Positions 7,530-14,979 of a stretch of DNA of 31,574 nt are shown one piece after another. Made by a program: the position numbers and the translations under genes. This DNA is from Paenibacillus_AB hodogayensis (GTDB taxonomy: Bacteria; Bacillota; Bacilli; Paenibacillales; NBRC-103111), in the NCBI RefSeq assembly GCF_039536325.1, contig NZ_BAAAYO010000019.1:1-31574 (forward strand). Direction: 5' to 3'. The notes under the pieces are model-generated. The model saw only the letters and a list, made by a program, of their open reading frames with translations. It was not told where the DNA came from and searched no databases. How positions within the stretch are numbered: the stretch's first letter is position 1; every line of letters starts with the position of its first letter.

Positions 7530-8324
7530 TTATTGCTTATGGCTTTGGATTGCGCCCAGCATGGCGGTAATTTGCCGCTCCATCCAGCGGGACACCGCCG
7601 GGTGCGGAAGCAGCGCTTTCCCCGTGTACCGGTGGCGAAGCCCGCCCAGTCTTTGCGGAATAACGGTGCTTGTAAAATAGCCTGTACTTAGAAAAACCGG
7701 AGCCACGAGGACGTCCTCGTGCGGATTTTCTTCTATGAAACGTCCGAGCGCTTCGCGGGACTCGTCCGGCAGCAGCAGCGCCGTATGGACCCCGGCATAA
7801 CCGCCAAGCTGCTGCAATCTGTCCGCGATGCGGCCCAGCCCTCTTTTCCAACGCGCATAAAAGTCCGGCAGCTCGCTCCCGTGACCGATCAGTAAAACCC
7901 GTTGACGCTCGGGCCGATGCGTGATATCCCGCAGATGCTCCAGCAATATATTCGCGACGACCGGATCATCATCCAGCGGAGGGCATACGCTTACGCTCGC
8001 ACGCAGCCGAAAAGGCTCCAGATCGGTATCCGAGGACGGATGCGGCAGATCGCCGAGCGCATAGCGGATTTCATCCACATGCGTACTGCCGTAAGAGATG
8101 AACAACGGTATGACGATCATCTCCGTCACCCCGAGCGCCTCCAAGGCATCGATGCCGTCCTGGATAAGCCGTCCTTCCGCCAGTTCGAGGAACGAGGACA
8201 CGATAGGAACCGGCCCCTGCTCCGTTGCCGGCAGCCGGATCTCGGCGACCGCACGGTCGATCCGTTCGATCCATTCCGCGCTGCGCGAGCCGTGGCTGAT
8301 AACGAGTACGCCCGCTTGCCCCAT
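7530..8324 (-). CDS. CbiX/SirB-like sirohydrochlorin chelatase family protein
   Basis: A class II chelatase-fold protein; relatives insert cobalt or iron into sirohydrochlorin on the way to cobalamin or siroheme. Two tandem half-domains are visible. The first begins VLVISHGSR, whose histidine near residue 11 is the expected metal-handling residue, and contains IPLFISYGSTH. The second has LLIGHGSELPDFYARW and VAPVFLSTGYF. I chose ATG 8324 because AAAGGGTG lies six bases upstream; a TTG seven codons earlier has poorer spacing. The result is 264 residues, typical for two-domain members. No siroheme or cobalamin genes lie next to it, so the metal and pathway cannot be told from context. Confidence 0.87.
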   Translation of the reverse strand: MGQAGVLVISHGSRSAEWIERIDRAVAEIRLPATEQGPVPIVSSFLELAEGRLIQDGIDALEALGVTEMIVIPLFISYGSTHVDEIRYALGDLPHPSSDTDLEPFRLRASVSVCPPLDDDPVVANILLEHLRDITHRPERQRVLLIGHGSELPDFYARWKRGLGRIADRLQQLGGYAGVHTALLLPDESREALGRFIEENPHEDVLVAPVFLSTGYFTSTVIPQRLGGLRHRYTGKALLPHPAVSRWMERQITAMLGAIQSHKQ

Positions 8325-8405
8325 GACAGACACCCTTTCCGTCAACTTCCCTTCTCATGCTATCGAAACCGGTCGCGAAAGTCAATTCGGCCGCCCCGCC
8401 AGCGC

Positions 8406-8427
8406 AAAAACCCCGCCCCTTGCGGGA
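8406..8427 (-). terminator. Intrinsic terminator after yerC
   Basis: Read on the minus strand, CCCGC pairs with GCGGG around a 5-base loop (one further G-U pair possible) and is followed by five U. It lies 55 bases past the yerC stop and before the chelatase gene. Confidence 0.6.
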
Positions 8428-8481
8428 GCAGGATTCGGTAACCGCGACGCGCGTCAGGAAAACGGCGAGACGGGTTGCGAA

Positions 8482-8778
8482 TTAGCGGCCGAGCCGTTCC
8501 AACGACATTTTATACCCGTCATTGCCGTAATTCAAACAACGCTTAACCCGTGAGATCGTCGCCGTGCTGGCTCCCGTTTCCGCTTCGATCTGGTTATACG
8601 TGCTGCCTTTGCCCAGCATGCGGGCTACCTCAAGACGCTGCGACATCGATTGTATCTCATTAACGGTACATAGATCGTCGAAAAAAATATAGCACTCTTC
8701 CACTGTCTTCAAGGTCAATACGGCCTCGAACAACTGGTCGATCGTTTTATCGTTCAGCTTCTTCAACTGCACCTTCAC
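8482..8778 (-). CDS. YerC/YecD-family TrpR-related DNA-binding protein
   Basis: A 98-residue helical protein of the YerC family, related to the tryptophan repressor fold. The highly conserved core YIFFDDLCTVNEIQSMSQRL, the helix-turn-helix region around TYNQIEAETGASTATISRV, and the C-terminal KRCLNYGNDGY match the Bacillus subtilis protein closely. The GTG at 8778 is used because it gives the usual family length; the upstream GGGG is only a weak ribosome site. Targets and ligand of this family are not established to my knowledge. In B. subtilis yerC lies close to purD, so finding it a few kilobases from the pur operon is conserved neighbourhood. Confidence 0.93.
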   Translation of the reverse strand: MKVQLKKLNDKTIDQLFEAVLTLKTVEECYIFFDDLCTVNEIQSMSQRLEVARMLGKGSTYNQIEAETGASTATISRVKRCLNYGNDGYKMSLERLGR

Positions 8779-9078
8779 TCAACCCCATTTCACTGACTTA
8801 CTTACCTGTTTCGACACAAATACCGACTTTCCTTCCTTTACGATGGCGAAACAGTAAAATTTCTATGCACTGTCGCGCTAAAATCGTTGCCGGCCTCTTA
8901 GGCATCGGTGTGTCATTCCGGAACAGACAGGTCGGAAAACGGGCTTCTTAAACGCCCATTTCTCCCTATTGTCGGGCATATCCCCGAACTGGACGCAAAA
9001 AACCGGGCATTCGTCCAATCCAATCATTCGCCTACCACATACTGTATCCTATAACGATTAATCCAAACAAGAAGGAAT
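8779..9078. other. Divergent intergenic region between yerC and the yqfQ-like gene
   Basis: About 300 bases with no gene. It must hold the yerC promoter on the minus strand and the promoter of the yqfQ-like gene on the plus strand. A CATACTGTA string near 9039-9047 matches the -10 pattern of mother-cell sigma K promoters (CATA-n3-TA), but no AC -35 element at the proper distance is seen, so this is only suggestive. No riboswitch or strong terminator was recognised. Confidence 0.4.
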
Positions 9079-9711
9079 GTGAACCGCGTGAATCCAAATC
9101 AATGGCCAGTCTGGCAGGACCAGCGGAACCAAAGACACCACAGGAGCCAAGGTCACAACCGCAACCAGTGGGAATCCCGCAGCATCGGTCCTTACCCCGG
9201 AGCCGGGGCGGGCGGCGGATTTCCGACCGAAGGCTTCGGTTTCTCCCCTACCCAATCGTTCGGAGAGTCATTCGGCGGACAATTGGGTGGACAATTGGGC
9301 GGACAGTTCGGCTCCCAGCTGCCTGCCGTGCAAGCTCCTTCTGTAGGAGCCGCAAGCGGGGCGGGCGGGGCAGGCGGGGCGGGCGGTCTGCTCAGCAACC
9401 TCAGTCTCAGCAATATCAAATCGGTCGTCGACCGGATGGGCGGCATAGAAGGCATTATGTCGACGATGGGCAAGGTGCAGAAGATCGTCAGCAATATTCA
9501 GCAAATGCAGCCGATGCTCAAGCTACTCATGAATATGATGCCCGGCAAATCGAAAGCGACCGACGATCCCGACGATTACGAGTTTAAAAAGCGGAGAAAA
9601 CGGAGACGGAAACGGCGCAAGGGCAAAGGCACGAAAAAAGCCCGCACCCGCTCCACCAACTCCACCGTATACACCCGTTCCACGAACCGCCGCAATCCGG
9701 ACCGCTACTAG
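9079..9711 (+). CDS. YqfQ/VrrA-like protein
   Basis: A 210-residue protein with three zones: an Asn/Gln/Arg-rich head, a Gly-rich low-complexity middle containing repeats of GGQLGGQ, and a conserved segment (LLSNLSLSNIKSVVDRMGG to LLMNMMPGK) that matches the YqfQ-like/VrrA family, followed by a very basic KRRKRRRKRR tail. Family members are linked to spores in Bacillus; no enzymatic role is known to me. The start is GTG 9079 or the in-frame GTG 9088; AGAAGGA suits the second slightly better. It converges on the glutamate dehydrogenase gene across a shared terminator. The Gly-Gln repeats come from 12-base DNA repeats likely to vary in copy number between strains. Confidence 0.75.
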   Translation: MNRVNPNQWPVWQDQRNQRHHRSQGHNRNQWESRSIGPYPGAGAGGGFPTEGFGFSPTQSFGESFGGQLGGQLGGQFGSQLPAVQAPSVGAASGAGGAGGAGGLLSNLSLSNIKSVVDRMGGIEGIMSTMGKVQKIVSNIQQMQPMLKLLMNMMPGKSKATDDPDDYEFKKRRKRRRKRRKGKGTKKARTRSTNSTVYTRSTNRRNPDRY

Positions 9712-9724
9712 AGCGATATCGCGT

Positions 9725-9772
9725 AAAAAGACACCTCCTTCCCACATCTAAGTGGTTTGGAGGTGTCTTTTT
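9725..9772. terminator. Bidirectional intrinsic terminator
   Basis: The 14-base arms AAAAAGACACCTCC (9725-9738) and GGAGGTGTCTTTTT (9759-9772) are perfect complements. Both strands give a stable stem followed by U residues, serving the plus-strand yqfQ-like gene and the minus-strand glutamate dehydrogenase gene. Confidence 0.9.
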
Positions 9773-9858
9773 AATCCGGAACGTGAACCGTATCTATTAC
9801 CGTTCCTCTGGAGGAACCTGATCAGCTTTAATGACGGATTGCGTAACGCCTTGGCGGC

Positions 9859-11142
9859 CTAGACCCAGCCTCTCAGCCGGCTTGCTTCGGCATATTTTTG
9901 CACGCCAAGCATATAAGCGGCCAACCTCGGCGTGATGGTGCGGCTTTTGGACAAAGCCAGCACTTTGTTCACTGCCTCGACCATCTTGCTTTCCAGCTTG
10001 CGGTTGACTTCTTCCTCCGTCCAGTAGTAGCCCTGATTGTTCTGCACCCACTCGAAGTAAGACACCGTCACCCCGCCCGCATTGGCCAGCACGTCCGGAA
10101 CGACGAGAACGCCGCGCTCGTGCAGCTTGTTGCTGGCTTCGAGCGAAGTTGGTCCATTGGCGGCTTCGACGATCATTTTCGCCTGAATCTTCTCGACATT
10201 GTCCATCGTGATCTGGTTTTCCAGAGCGGCCGGGACGAGCACGTCGCAAGGCTGGAGCAAATATTCCGAATTGCTCAGCCGTTTGCTGAACAAGTTCGTT
10301 ACGCTTCCGAACGAATCTCGACGGTCGAGCAGGTTAGGCACGTCCAGCCCGTTCTCGTCGTAGATGCCGCCATGTACGTCGCTGATGCCGACGACGAGGG
10401 CGCCCCATTGATCGAGAATTTCCGCCAGATTGCTGCCGACGTTGCCGAAGCCCTGGATACATACCTTCAGTCCTTTAATTGCCAAGCCCTGCTGCGCCGC
10501 CGCCTCGCGGATCGAGATCGCTACGCCGAGCGAGGTCGCCTTCTCCCGTCCTTGCGAGCCTCCGATGACGAGCGGCTTGCCGGTGATGAAGCCGGGGGAA
10601 TCGTATTCGCGGATACGGCTGTATTCGTCCAGCATCCAAGCCATAATTTGCGCGTTCGTGTAGACGTCGGGCGCCGGAATATCTTTGTTCGGTCCGACGA
10701 TCTGGCTGATCGCACGCACGTAACCGCGGGCCAGACGCTCCACCTCGCCGAGCGACATCGTCCGGGGATCGCAGATTATGCCTCCCTTGCCTCCGCCGTA
10801 GGGCAAATCGAAGAGGCCGCATTTCAACGTCATCCACAGCGACAAAGCGGATACTTCCTCGGCCGTTACGCTCGGGTGGAAACGAATGCCGCCTTTTGTC
10901 GGGCCGACGGCGTCGGTATGCTGGGCGCGATAGCCGGTAAATACTTGAACATGACCATCGTCCATCCGTACGGGAATACGAACTGTAAGCAGCCGCAGCG
11001 GCTCCTTCAGCAATTCGTAATAGCTTTCTCCATAACCAAGCCGCTCCAGCGCCTCGTGTACGACCTTCTGGGTAGAAGCCAGCACGCCCTCGCTGAGCGC
11101 CGGCTGGCTTGCTCCGATCAAAATCCGTTTGTTTCCGCTCAT
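9859..11142 (-). CDS. NAD-type glutamate dehydrogenase (GudB/RocG family)
   Basis: Catalyses reversible oxidative deamination of glutamate to 2-oxoglutarate and ammonium in the cytoplasm. Visible are the Glu/Leu/Phe/Val dehydrogenase signature LPYGGGKGG, the substrate and catalytic lysines in PTKGGIRFHP (83), LKCGLFD (107) and GGGKGG (119), a Rossmann GFGNVGS near 230, and VPAALENQI and ANGPTS further on. I start at ATG 11142, with AGGTGA five bases upstream, giving 427 residues as in Bacillus GudB/RocG; the frame extends 22 codons farther without support. Specificity for glutamate over leucine or valine is inferred from the closer resemblance to GudB. It stands alone, ending at a terminator shared with the gene opposite. 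Confidence 0.93.
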   Translation of the reverse strand: MSGNKRILIGASQPALSEGVLASTQKVVHEALERLGYGESYYELLKEPLRLLTVRIPVRMDDGHVQVFTGYRAQHTDAVGPTKGGIRFHPSVTAEEVSALSLWMTLKCGLFDLPYGGGKGGIICDPRTMSLGEVERLARGYVRAISQIVGPNKDIPAPDVYTNAQIMAWMLDEYSRIREYDSPGFITGKPLVIGGSQGREKATSLGVAISIREAAAQQGLAIKGLKVCIQGFGNVGSNLAEILDQWGALVVGISDVHGGIYDENGLDVPNLLDRRDSFGSVTNLFSKRLSNSEYLLQPCDVLVPAALENQITMDNVEKIQAKMIVEAANGPTSLEASNKLHERGVLVVPDVLANAGGVTVSYFEWVQNNQGYYWTEEEVNRKLESKMVEAVNKVLALSKSRTITPRLAAYMLGVQKYAEASRLRGWV

Positions 11143-11337
11143 CTGCTTCACCTGTTTCCCGTTATTGTACCTAACTTGTACGTTTTTCGTTCCTATTCCA
11201 GTTAACAATAGCTAACACAGAGTGTCAAGTAGCAAAAGTATCGAATCGAAGAAACGTTCGAACTGCGCTCAGCTTCCGTCGGGCGTGCCGCGTTGCATAG
11301 CAGAGGTCGACTGCGCCTGCCGAATTCCGGCTACCCT

Positions 11338-12240
11338 TTAGCCGGATGGGCGATCGTATAATTCCTTCAGCGCGGCGTCGAGGCCCGGATAGCGAAATTC
11401 AAAGCCGCACTCGAGCGCCTTCTGGGGCAGGACCCGCTGCCCGGTAAGCAGCATCTCGGACATTTCACCCAAAGCAAGCTTTAGCGCCGCCCCGGGTAAA
11501 GGCAGCCAATGCGGACGATGAAGCGCGCGCCCGAGCGAGCGGCCGAATTCGTCGTTCGTAACCGGGTTCGGAGCAGTCGCATTAACCGGTCCGGTCATCT
11601 CCGGATTGTCCAGACAGTGCCGGATCAGGCGCACGATATCCTCGGCATGAATCCAGCTCATCCACTGTCTGCCGCTGCCGACTCTACCCCCGACGCCCAG
11701 CTTATACGGCAGCGCCATTAACGGCAACGCCCCTCCTTCAGGAGCAAGCACAAGTCCGGTGCGCAAAAGCACCAGCCGGTTCGTCTGAATCTCCCCGGCG
11801 GCACGCTCCCACTGCTGGACCACGCCAGCCAGGAAGTCGTTGCCGCGGACCCCGCTCGATTCGTCGAACACCCCGGTTTCCGACGTGCCGTAGATGCCCA
11901 TGGCGGAGCCGCTGACGACGGCGTTGGGCTTCCGCTTCAGCAATCCGGTCAGCTCGGCCAGCCTGCGCACCGTTGACAAGCGCGATTCGAGCACACGACG
12001 CTTGGCCGCCGCCGTCCAGCGCTGATTGATCGATTCTCCGGACAAATTGACGATGCCGTCCAAGCCTTCCAGCTCTTGCCGGTCTTCGTTCAACCGATCC
12101 CAGGTCACCGTCCGCAGACTGCTTCGCATGCCGCCCGCCGACGAACGGGAGATCAGAATCACTTCATCGCCGCTAGACTGCAAATACCGCACCAGCCTGC
12201 TGCCGATCAGACCGGTTCCGCCGCTTATGGCAATTCTCAT
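11338..12240 (-). CDS. TIGR01777-family NAD-dependent epimerase-like protein (YfhF/SDR39U1)
   Basis: A 300-residue extended short-chain dehydrogenase-like protein. The N-terminus MRIAISGGTGLIGSRL carries the G-x-x-G-x-x-G nucleotide-binding loop; IVNLSGESI, the RWTAAAKRRVLESRL helix and SGSAMGIYG are typical of TIGR01777 (YfhF, SDR39U1). The DUF1731 C-terminal segment is present (LPLPGAALKLALGEMSEMLL and LPQKALECGFEFRYP). The substrate is unknown; relatives are implicated in cell division in cyanobacteria and plastids. ATG 12240 gives full family length. It is a single minus-strand gene between the rhamnose mutarotase terminator and the glutamate dehydrogenase gene. Confidence 0.92.
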   Translation of the reverse strand: MRIAISGGTGLIGSRLVRYLQSSGDEVILISRSSAGGMRSSLRTVTWDRLNEDRQELEGLDGIVNLSGESINQRWTAAAKRRVLESRLSTVRRLAELTGLLKRKPNAVVSGSAMGIYGTSETGVFDESSGVRGNDFLAGVVQQWERAAGEIQTNRLVLLRTGLVLAPEGGALPLMALPYKLGVGGRVGSGRQWMSWIHAEDIVRLIRHCLDNPEMTGPVNATAPNPVTNDEFGRSLGRALHRPHWLPLPGAALKLALGEMSEMLLTGQRVLPQKALECGFEFRYPGLDAALKELYDRPSG

Positions 12241-12292
12241 CGTCCGACACCGCCCTGCCCGTTTCTTTCTATTTTACCACAGCGGGAGCAAG

Positions 12293-12322
12293 GACAAAAA
12301 AGAAAGCTCCGCAAGGAGCCTT
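12293..12322 (-). terminator. Intrinsic terminator after rhaM
   Basis: Minus-strand AAGGCTCC pairs with GGAGCTTT around TTGC (12303-12322), followed by C and a run of U (12295-12300). It separates rhaM from the epimerase-like gene, which therefore needs its own promoter in the short gap before 12240. Confidence 0.7.
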
Positions 12323-12445
12323 CGTGACGTTTTTTGAAATTGTCGATGCGATCGGCTCCAGCACAGATACGGTAAGGATGCTCCGTTGTATACCAGTATA
12401 CCCACCCGTTAAGCAAAGCTTGCAATCCGTCTGCCGACGATCCGT

Positions 12446-12778
12446 TCACGCCTTTTCATGAAGCGATTCTTGTACATAGCGGTACGCCTCCCGGATCACC
12501 TTCACGTTCTCTCCGTCCTCCCACGGCAATAGAAGATCGCTCATATATGCTTGCCATCTTGCATTCGCAGGGTGATTGGCCAACATCTGCATAGCCTCCC
12601 CGAAATGCTCAACGATCATATAGGCGAACAATGTACCGTCGTGATAATAAATATGATAGCGCTTGATGCCGGCTTGGCCGAACGCTTCCTCGAGCTCGGG
12701 ATACACTTGCCGGTGCCTGCGGAAATATTCGGCTTCATGATCAGGATGAATGTGCAGAACGAACGAGACGTGCTCCAT
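12446..12778 (-). CDS. L-rhamnose mutarotase (RhaM/YiiL family)
   Basis: Interconverts the alpha and beta anomers of L-rhamnose, feeding the beta form to catabolism. The 110-residue protein has the family pattern: a first strand FVLHIHPDHEAEYFRRH, then YPELEEAFGQAG, the strand YHIYYHDGTLFAYMIVEH and the C-terminal RWQAYMSDLL. The histidine in FVLHIHP and the Tyr-rich strand match the expected active-site face. ATG 12778 is preferred, with GGGAG eight bases upstream; the GTG three codons earlier overlaps that site. Other rhamnose genes are not in the window. The divergent neighbour is an AraC-type regulator, so the two may form a small sugar-responsive pair. Confidence 0.9.
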   Translation of the reverse strand: MEHVSFVLHIHPDHEAEYFRRHRQVYPELEEAFGQAGIKRYHIYYHDGTLFAYMIVEHFGEAMQMLANHPANARWQAYMSDLLLPWEDGENVKVIREAYRYVQESLHEKA

Positions 12779-12869
12779 GTGGTCCACTCCCAGTCTAGTC
12801 AGATTCAGCCCCAGGCCTGTTTATCGGGCTGCGTGCTTGGATATCGCCAACCTTTCTCAATCGTATGCG

Positions 12870-12898
12870 TTTACATTCCAGAAATCATCGCATAATAT
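12870..12898 (+). promoter_or_regulatory. Sigma-A-type promoter for the AraC-type regulator
   Basis: TTTACA (12870-12875) and TAATAT (12893-12898) are 17 bases apart on the plus strand, 43 bases before the regulator start. It lies in the 163-base gap shared with divergent rhaM, where an AraC operator would also be expected. Confidence 0.6.
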
Positions 12899-12941
12899 GG
12901 ATACATCATCATACTTTCTTGCTGCATTGCGGAGGTGGAGC

Positions 12942-13814
12942 ATGCGCAAATATCCGCTTCAAGTAGAATGGGACCTCGCCCCGGAATCCGAAAATATCGA
13001 GGTGACGCCGAGCCTTCTGGCTCAATCGATGTTTTTCTACGTGCAAGCGGTCGGAAGGTTTAAAGCTTTGGAGCATTATTACACGAACCGCGAGCAGTAC
13101 CATTCCTTCCTTCTCTTATGGACGAAGCGGGGACAAGGCAGACTGAAGTATGGAGGCAAGAGCTATTCTTTATTGCCCAATGACGTGTTTTTGATCGATT
13201 GCAAGGAGCCCCATTATTATGAGACCGCCAGCGGCGTTTGGGACATGGACTGGCTTCATTTCAACGGCGGGAGCAGCCAGAGCTATGCCGAGCTTATTTT
13301 GCGAAATGCCGGACCGGTTCATGCCCTGGCGGCCGATACGATCATTCCTTCCCGGCTTGAGCTGCTGCTGCAAGCCCAGCGAACAAAACCCATCCATTCG
13401 GATATACTTAGCTCCAAGTGGATCGTCGAAATGCTTTCCGAGCTGCTGATCCAGAGCGTATACAAAGAGCCGGACTCCAAAGATATGACCTGCCCGCCTT
13501 ATATTCTCGAAATCATGAATGAAATGGAACGCAATTGCAGCGCAAAAATAACGCTGGACGACTTAGCCGAACAGCATAGCTTCAGCAAATATCACTTGGC
13601 CCGCGAATTCAAGCGTTATACGGGCTATAGCCCGACCGAATATGTGACGCATGTGCGGTTGTCCCTCGCCAAAGAAATGCTCAAGTTCTCCGATCTTACG
13701 ATCGCCCAGATCGCCGAGCAGGTGGGGTATCAGCAGGCGAGCTTTTTCATTAAAACCTTTAAACAGCGGGAAGGCGTCACTCCGCTTGAATTCCGCAAGC
13801 GTTGGCGGGCGTAA
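12942..13814 (+). CDS. AraC-family transcriptional regulator
   Basis: A 290-residue regulator with an N-terminal cupin sensor domain (about 30-160; GQGRLKYGGKSYSLLPNDVFL is typical of the sugar-binding barrel) and a C-terminal double helix-turn-helix: first helix pair ITLDDLAEQHSFSKYHLAREF, second around LTIAQIAEQVGYQQASFFIKTF, ending GVTPLEFRKRW. The start at ATG 12942 follows GGAGGTG by four bases; longer in-frame starts would run into the rhaM side and into the promoter. The divergent arrangement with rhaM suggests control of a rhamnose-related gene, but the ligand is not evident. A terminator follows its stop codon. Confidence 0.92.
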   Translation: MRKYPLQVEWDLAPESENIEVTPSLLAQSMFFYVQAVGRFKALEHYYTNREQYHSFLLLWTKRGQGRLKYGGKSYSLLPNDVFLIDCKEPHYYETASGVWDMDWLHFNGGSSQSYAELILRNAGPVHALAADTIIPSRLELLLQAQRTKPIHSDILSSKWIVEMLSELLIQSVYKEPDSKDMTCPPYILEIMNEMERNCSAKITLDDLAEQHSFSKYHLAREFKRYTGYSPTEYVTHVRLSLAKEMLKFSDLTIAQIAEQVGYQQASFFIKTFKQREGVTPLEFRKRWRA

Positions 13815-13863
13815 AGCCGGATTCCCGACCATAACATTGGAACGCAGAGCCGAGTAGACGCAA

Positions 13864-13899
13864 AAACCCTCTGTCAGGCGCGATGCCTGCAGAGGGTTT
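13864..13899. terminator. Bidirectional intrinsic terminator
   Basis: AAACCCTCTG and CAGAGGGTTT, extended by CAGGC/GCCTG, form a long stem-loop between two convergent genes, the AraC-type regulator and the Bax-inhibitor-like gene. T residues follow the stem on both strands. Confidence 0.85.
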
Positions 13900-13921
13900 C
13901 GTCGTTTTTTCCCGCCGCCGC

Positions 13922-14593
13922 TTAGTCGTCGCTGGACAAAATGCCGAGCAGACGCAGCAAGTAGAGGAACAGGTTAATGAAGTTCAAATACAGATTAAGC
14001 ACGGCCAGCGGGATATCCTCGTCGGCCAAGCCGTGTTTGTATTGGGAAATATCGTACAAAATAAAGCCGGAAAACACGAGCACCCCGAAAGCGGCGATGA
14101 ACAGGCCCAACGTTCCGCCGAAGCCGCCGGTAAACAGTCCGATCAGGCTGAAGCCGATCAGAACGAGCACGGCCACGGTCAAGAAGCCGCCGAGGAAGCT
14201 GAAATCTCTCTTGGAATAATACGCGTACGCGGTCAGCCCGCCGAAAATAATGGCCGTCAGCAAAAAGGCCGTCGTCACAAGCGTTGGTCCGCCGATGGAC
14301 GTGTAGTGCGCAATGCTCGGAAATACCGTAATACCGCTGATTAGGCAAAACGTAAACACGAACCCGTATCCGATTCCCTTGCCTTTACGGCGAATGAAGA
14401 AGGCCGCGACCAGCATGATCAGCTCGACGATGACCAGCGGTATGAACAGCGCCGGGGGAACGAACATGCCCACAACCGATCCGATGAACGACACCAGAAT
14501 CGACAGCGTCAACATGCGCAGCAGCTTGTGGAACGGAGCATTGTACGTAGACTGATGCTCGTCGGTATACGATTGCTGTTGCTCCAAATTCAT
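13922..14593 (-). CDS. Bax inhibitor-1 (BI-1/TMBIM/YetJ) family membrane protein
   Basis: A 223-residue integral membrane protein with seven hydrophobic segments starting near residue 24. Family signs are the loop with YAYYSKRDFSFLGGFL and the C-terminal FILYDISQYKHG, whose aspartate belongs to the pair proposed to sense pH, then ALNLYLNFINLFLYLLRLLG. In Bacillus the relative YetJ behaves as a pH-sensitive calcium leak channel; the same role here is inference. ATG 14593 follows GGGAGGG by eight bases; the frame runs upstream but without ribosome sites. Transcription probably comes from the extended -10 promoter at 14637-14645. Confidence 0.92.
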   Translation of the reverse strand: MNLEQQQSYTDEHQSTYNAPFHKLLRMLTLSILVSFIGSVVGMFVPPALFIPLVIVELIMLVAAFFIRRKGKGIGYGFVFTFCLISGITVFPSIAHYTSIGGPTLVTTAFLLTAIIFGGLTAYAYYSKRDFSFLGGFLTVAVLVLIGFSLIGLFTGGFGGTLGLFIAAFGVLVFSGFILYDISQYKHGLADEDIPLAVLNLYLNFINLFLYLLRLLGILSSDD

Positions 14594-14636
14594 CGATATA
14601 ACCCTCCCGTTAATGGTTGTACCTATATTTGGTATT

Positions 14637-14645
14637 AGTATATCA
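14637..14645 (-). promoter_or_regulatory. Extended -10 promoter for the BI-1 family gene
   Basis: On the minus strand TGATATACT is an extended -10 element (TG-n-TATACT) 44 bases before the start codon. A weak TTGGTA -35 lies 19 bases upstream. A TTGGTAT/ATACCAA inverted repeat flanks the element and might be an operator. Confidence 0.55.
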
Positions 14646-14750
14646 TACGATCGCGAATTCATACCAACCAAATTGGGCATACCTAACAAAAGCATCCAGG
14701 TCCTTCAACAGGCCGATCTACAGCCTGACATTAACGAGGTGATGTGCTCC

Positions 14751-14876
14751 GTGAACGGGCTTTCCCATTTTATCGGTACCCATTGGCGCTCCATGCTGCT
14801 GCTTCTCGGGCTGGCCGTGGCCGTTTGGTATATGCTGAAGCACAAGAAGAAGTTCGAGAATAACGAATTTGAGTGA
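14751..14876 (+). CDS. Predicted 41-aa single-pass membrane protein
   Basis: GTG 14751 is preceded by GAGGTGA at eight bases. The product reads GLSHFIGTHWRSMLLLLGLA, then VAVWYMLKHKKKFE and an acidic end: one membrane helix (about residues 14-30) followed by a basic cytoplasmic stretch, the positive-inside pattern of small bacterial membrane peptides. No family is recognised. It lies between the divergent BI-1 gene and the end of the pur operon, converging on purD, whose terminator follows 40 bases later. The longer frame upstream to 14613 overlaps the BI-1 promoter and is unlikely to be used. Confidence 0.5.
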   Translation: MNGLSHFIGTHWRSMLLLLGLAVAVWYMLKHKKKFENNEFE

Positions 14877-14915
14877 GAGGTATCCGGTCCCGGGGTCGGG
14901 AATGCCGGTCATACC

Positions 14916-14941
14916 AAAAAACGCCCGCCTTTCGGCGGACG
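14916..14941 (-). terminator. Terminator of the pur operon
   Basis: On the minus strand CGTCCGCC and GGCGGGCG form an 8-bp stem (one G-U) with a GAAA tetraloop, followed directly by six U. It lies about 40 bases past the purD stop and ends the operon. Confidence 0.9.
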
Positions 14942-14979
14942 CTGATGGCAAGCATACGGCGGCGTACTTCCCGTCCGTA

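Noticed and set aside
9034..9050. Sigma-K-type promoter for the yqfQ-like gene
   Set aside because: CATACTGTA fits the -10 pattern but the expected AC -35 element is not at 16-17 bases, so it is mentioned only as a possibility.
11327..11345. CCGGCTA/TAGCCGG hairpin at the stop codon of the epimerase-like gene
   Set aside because: A stable stem but no U-run on either strand, so not called a terminator.
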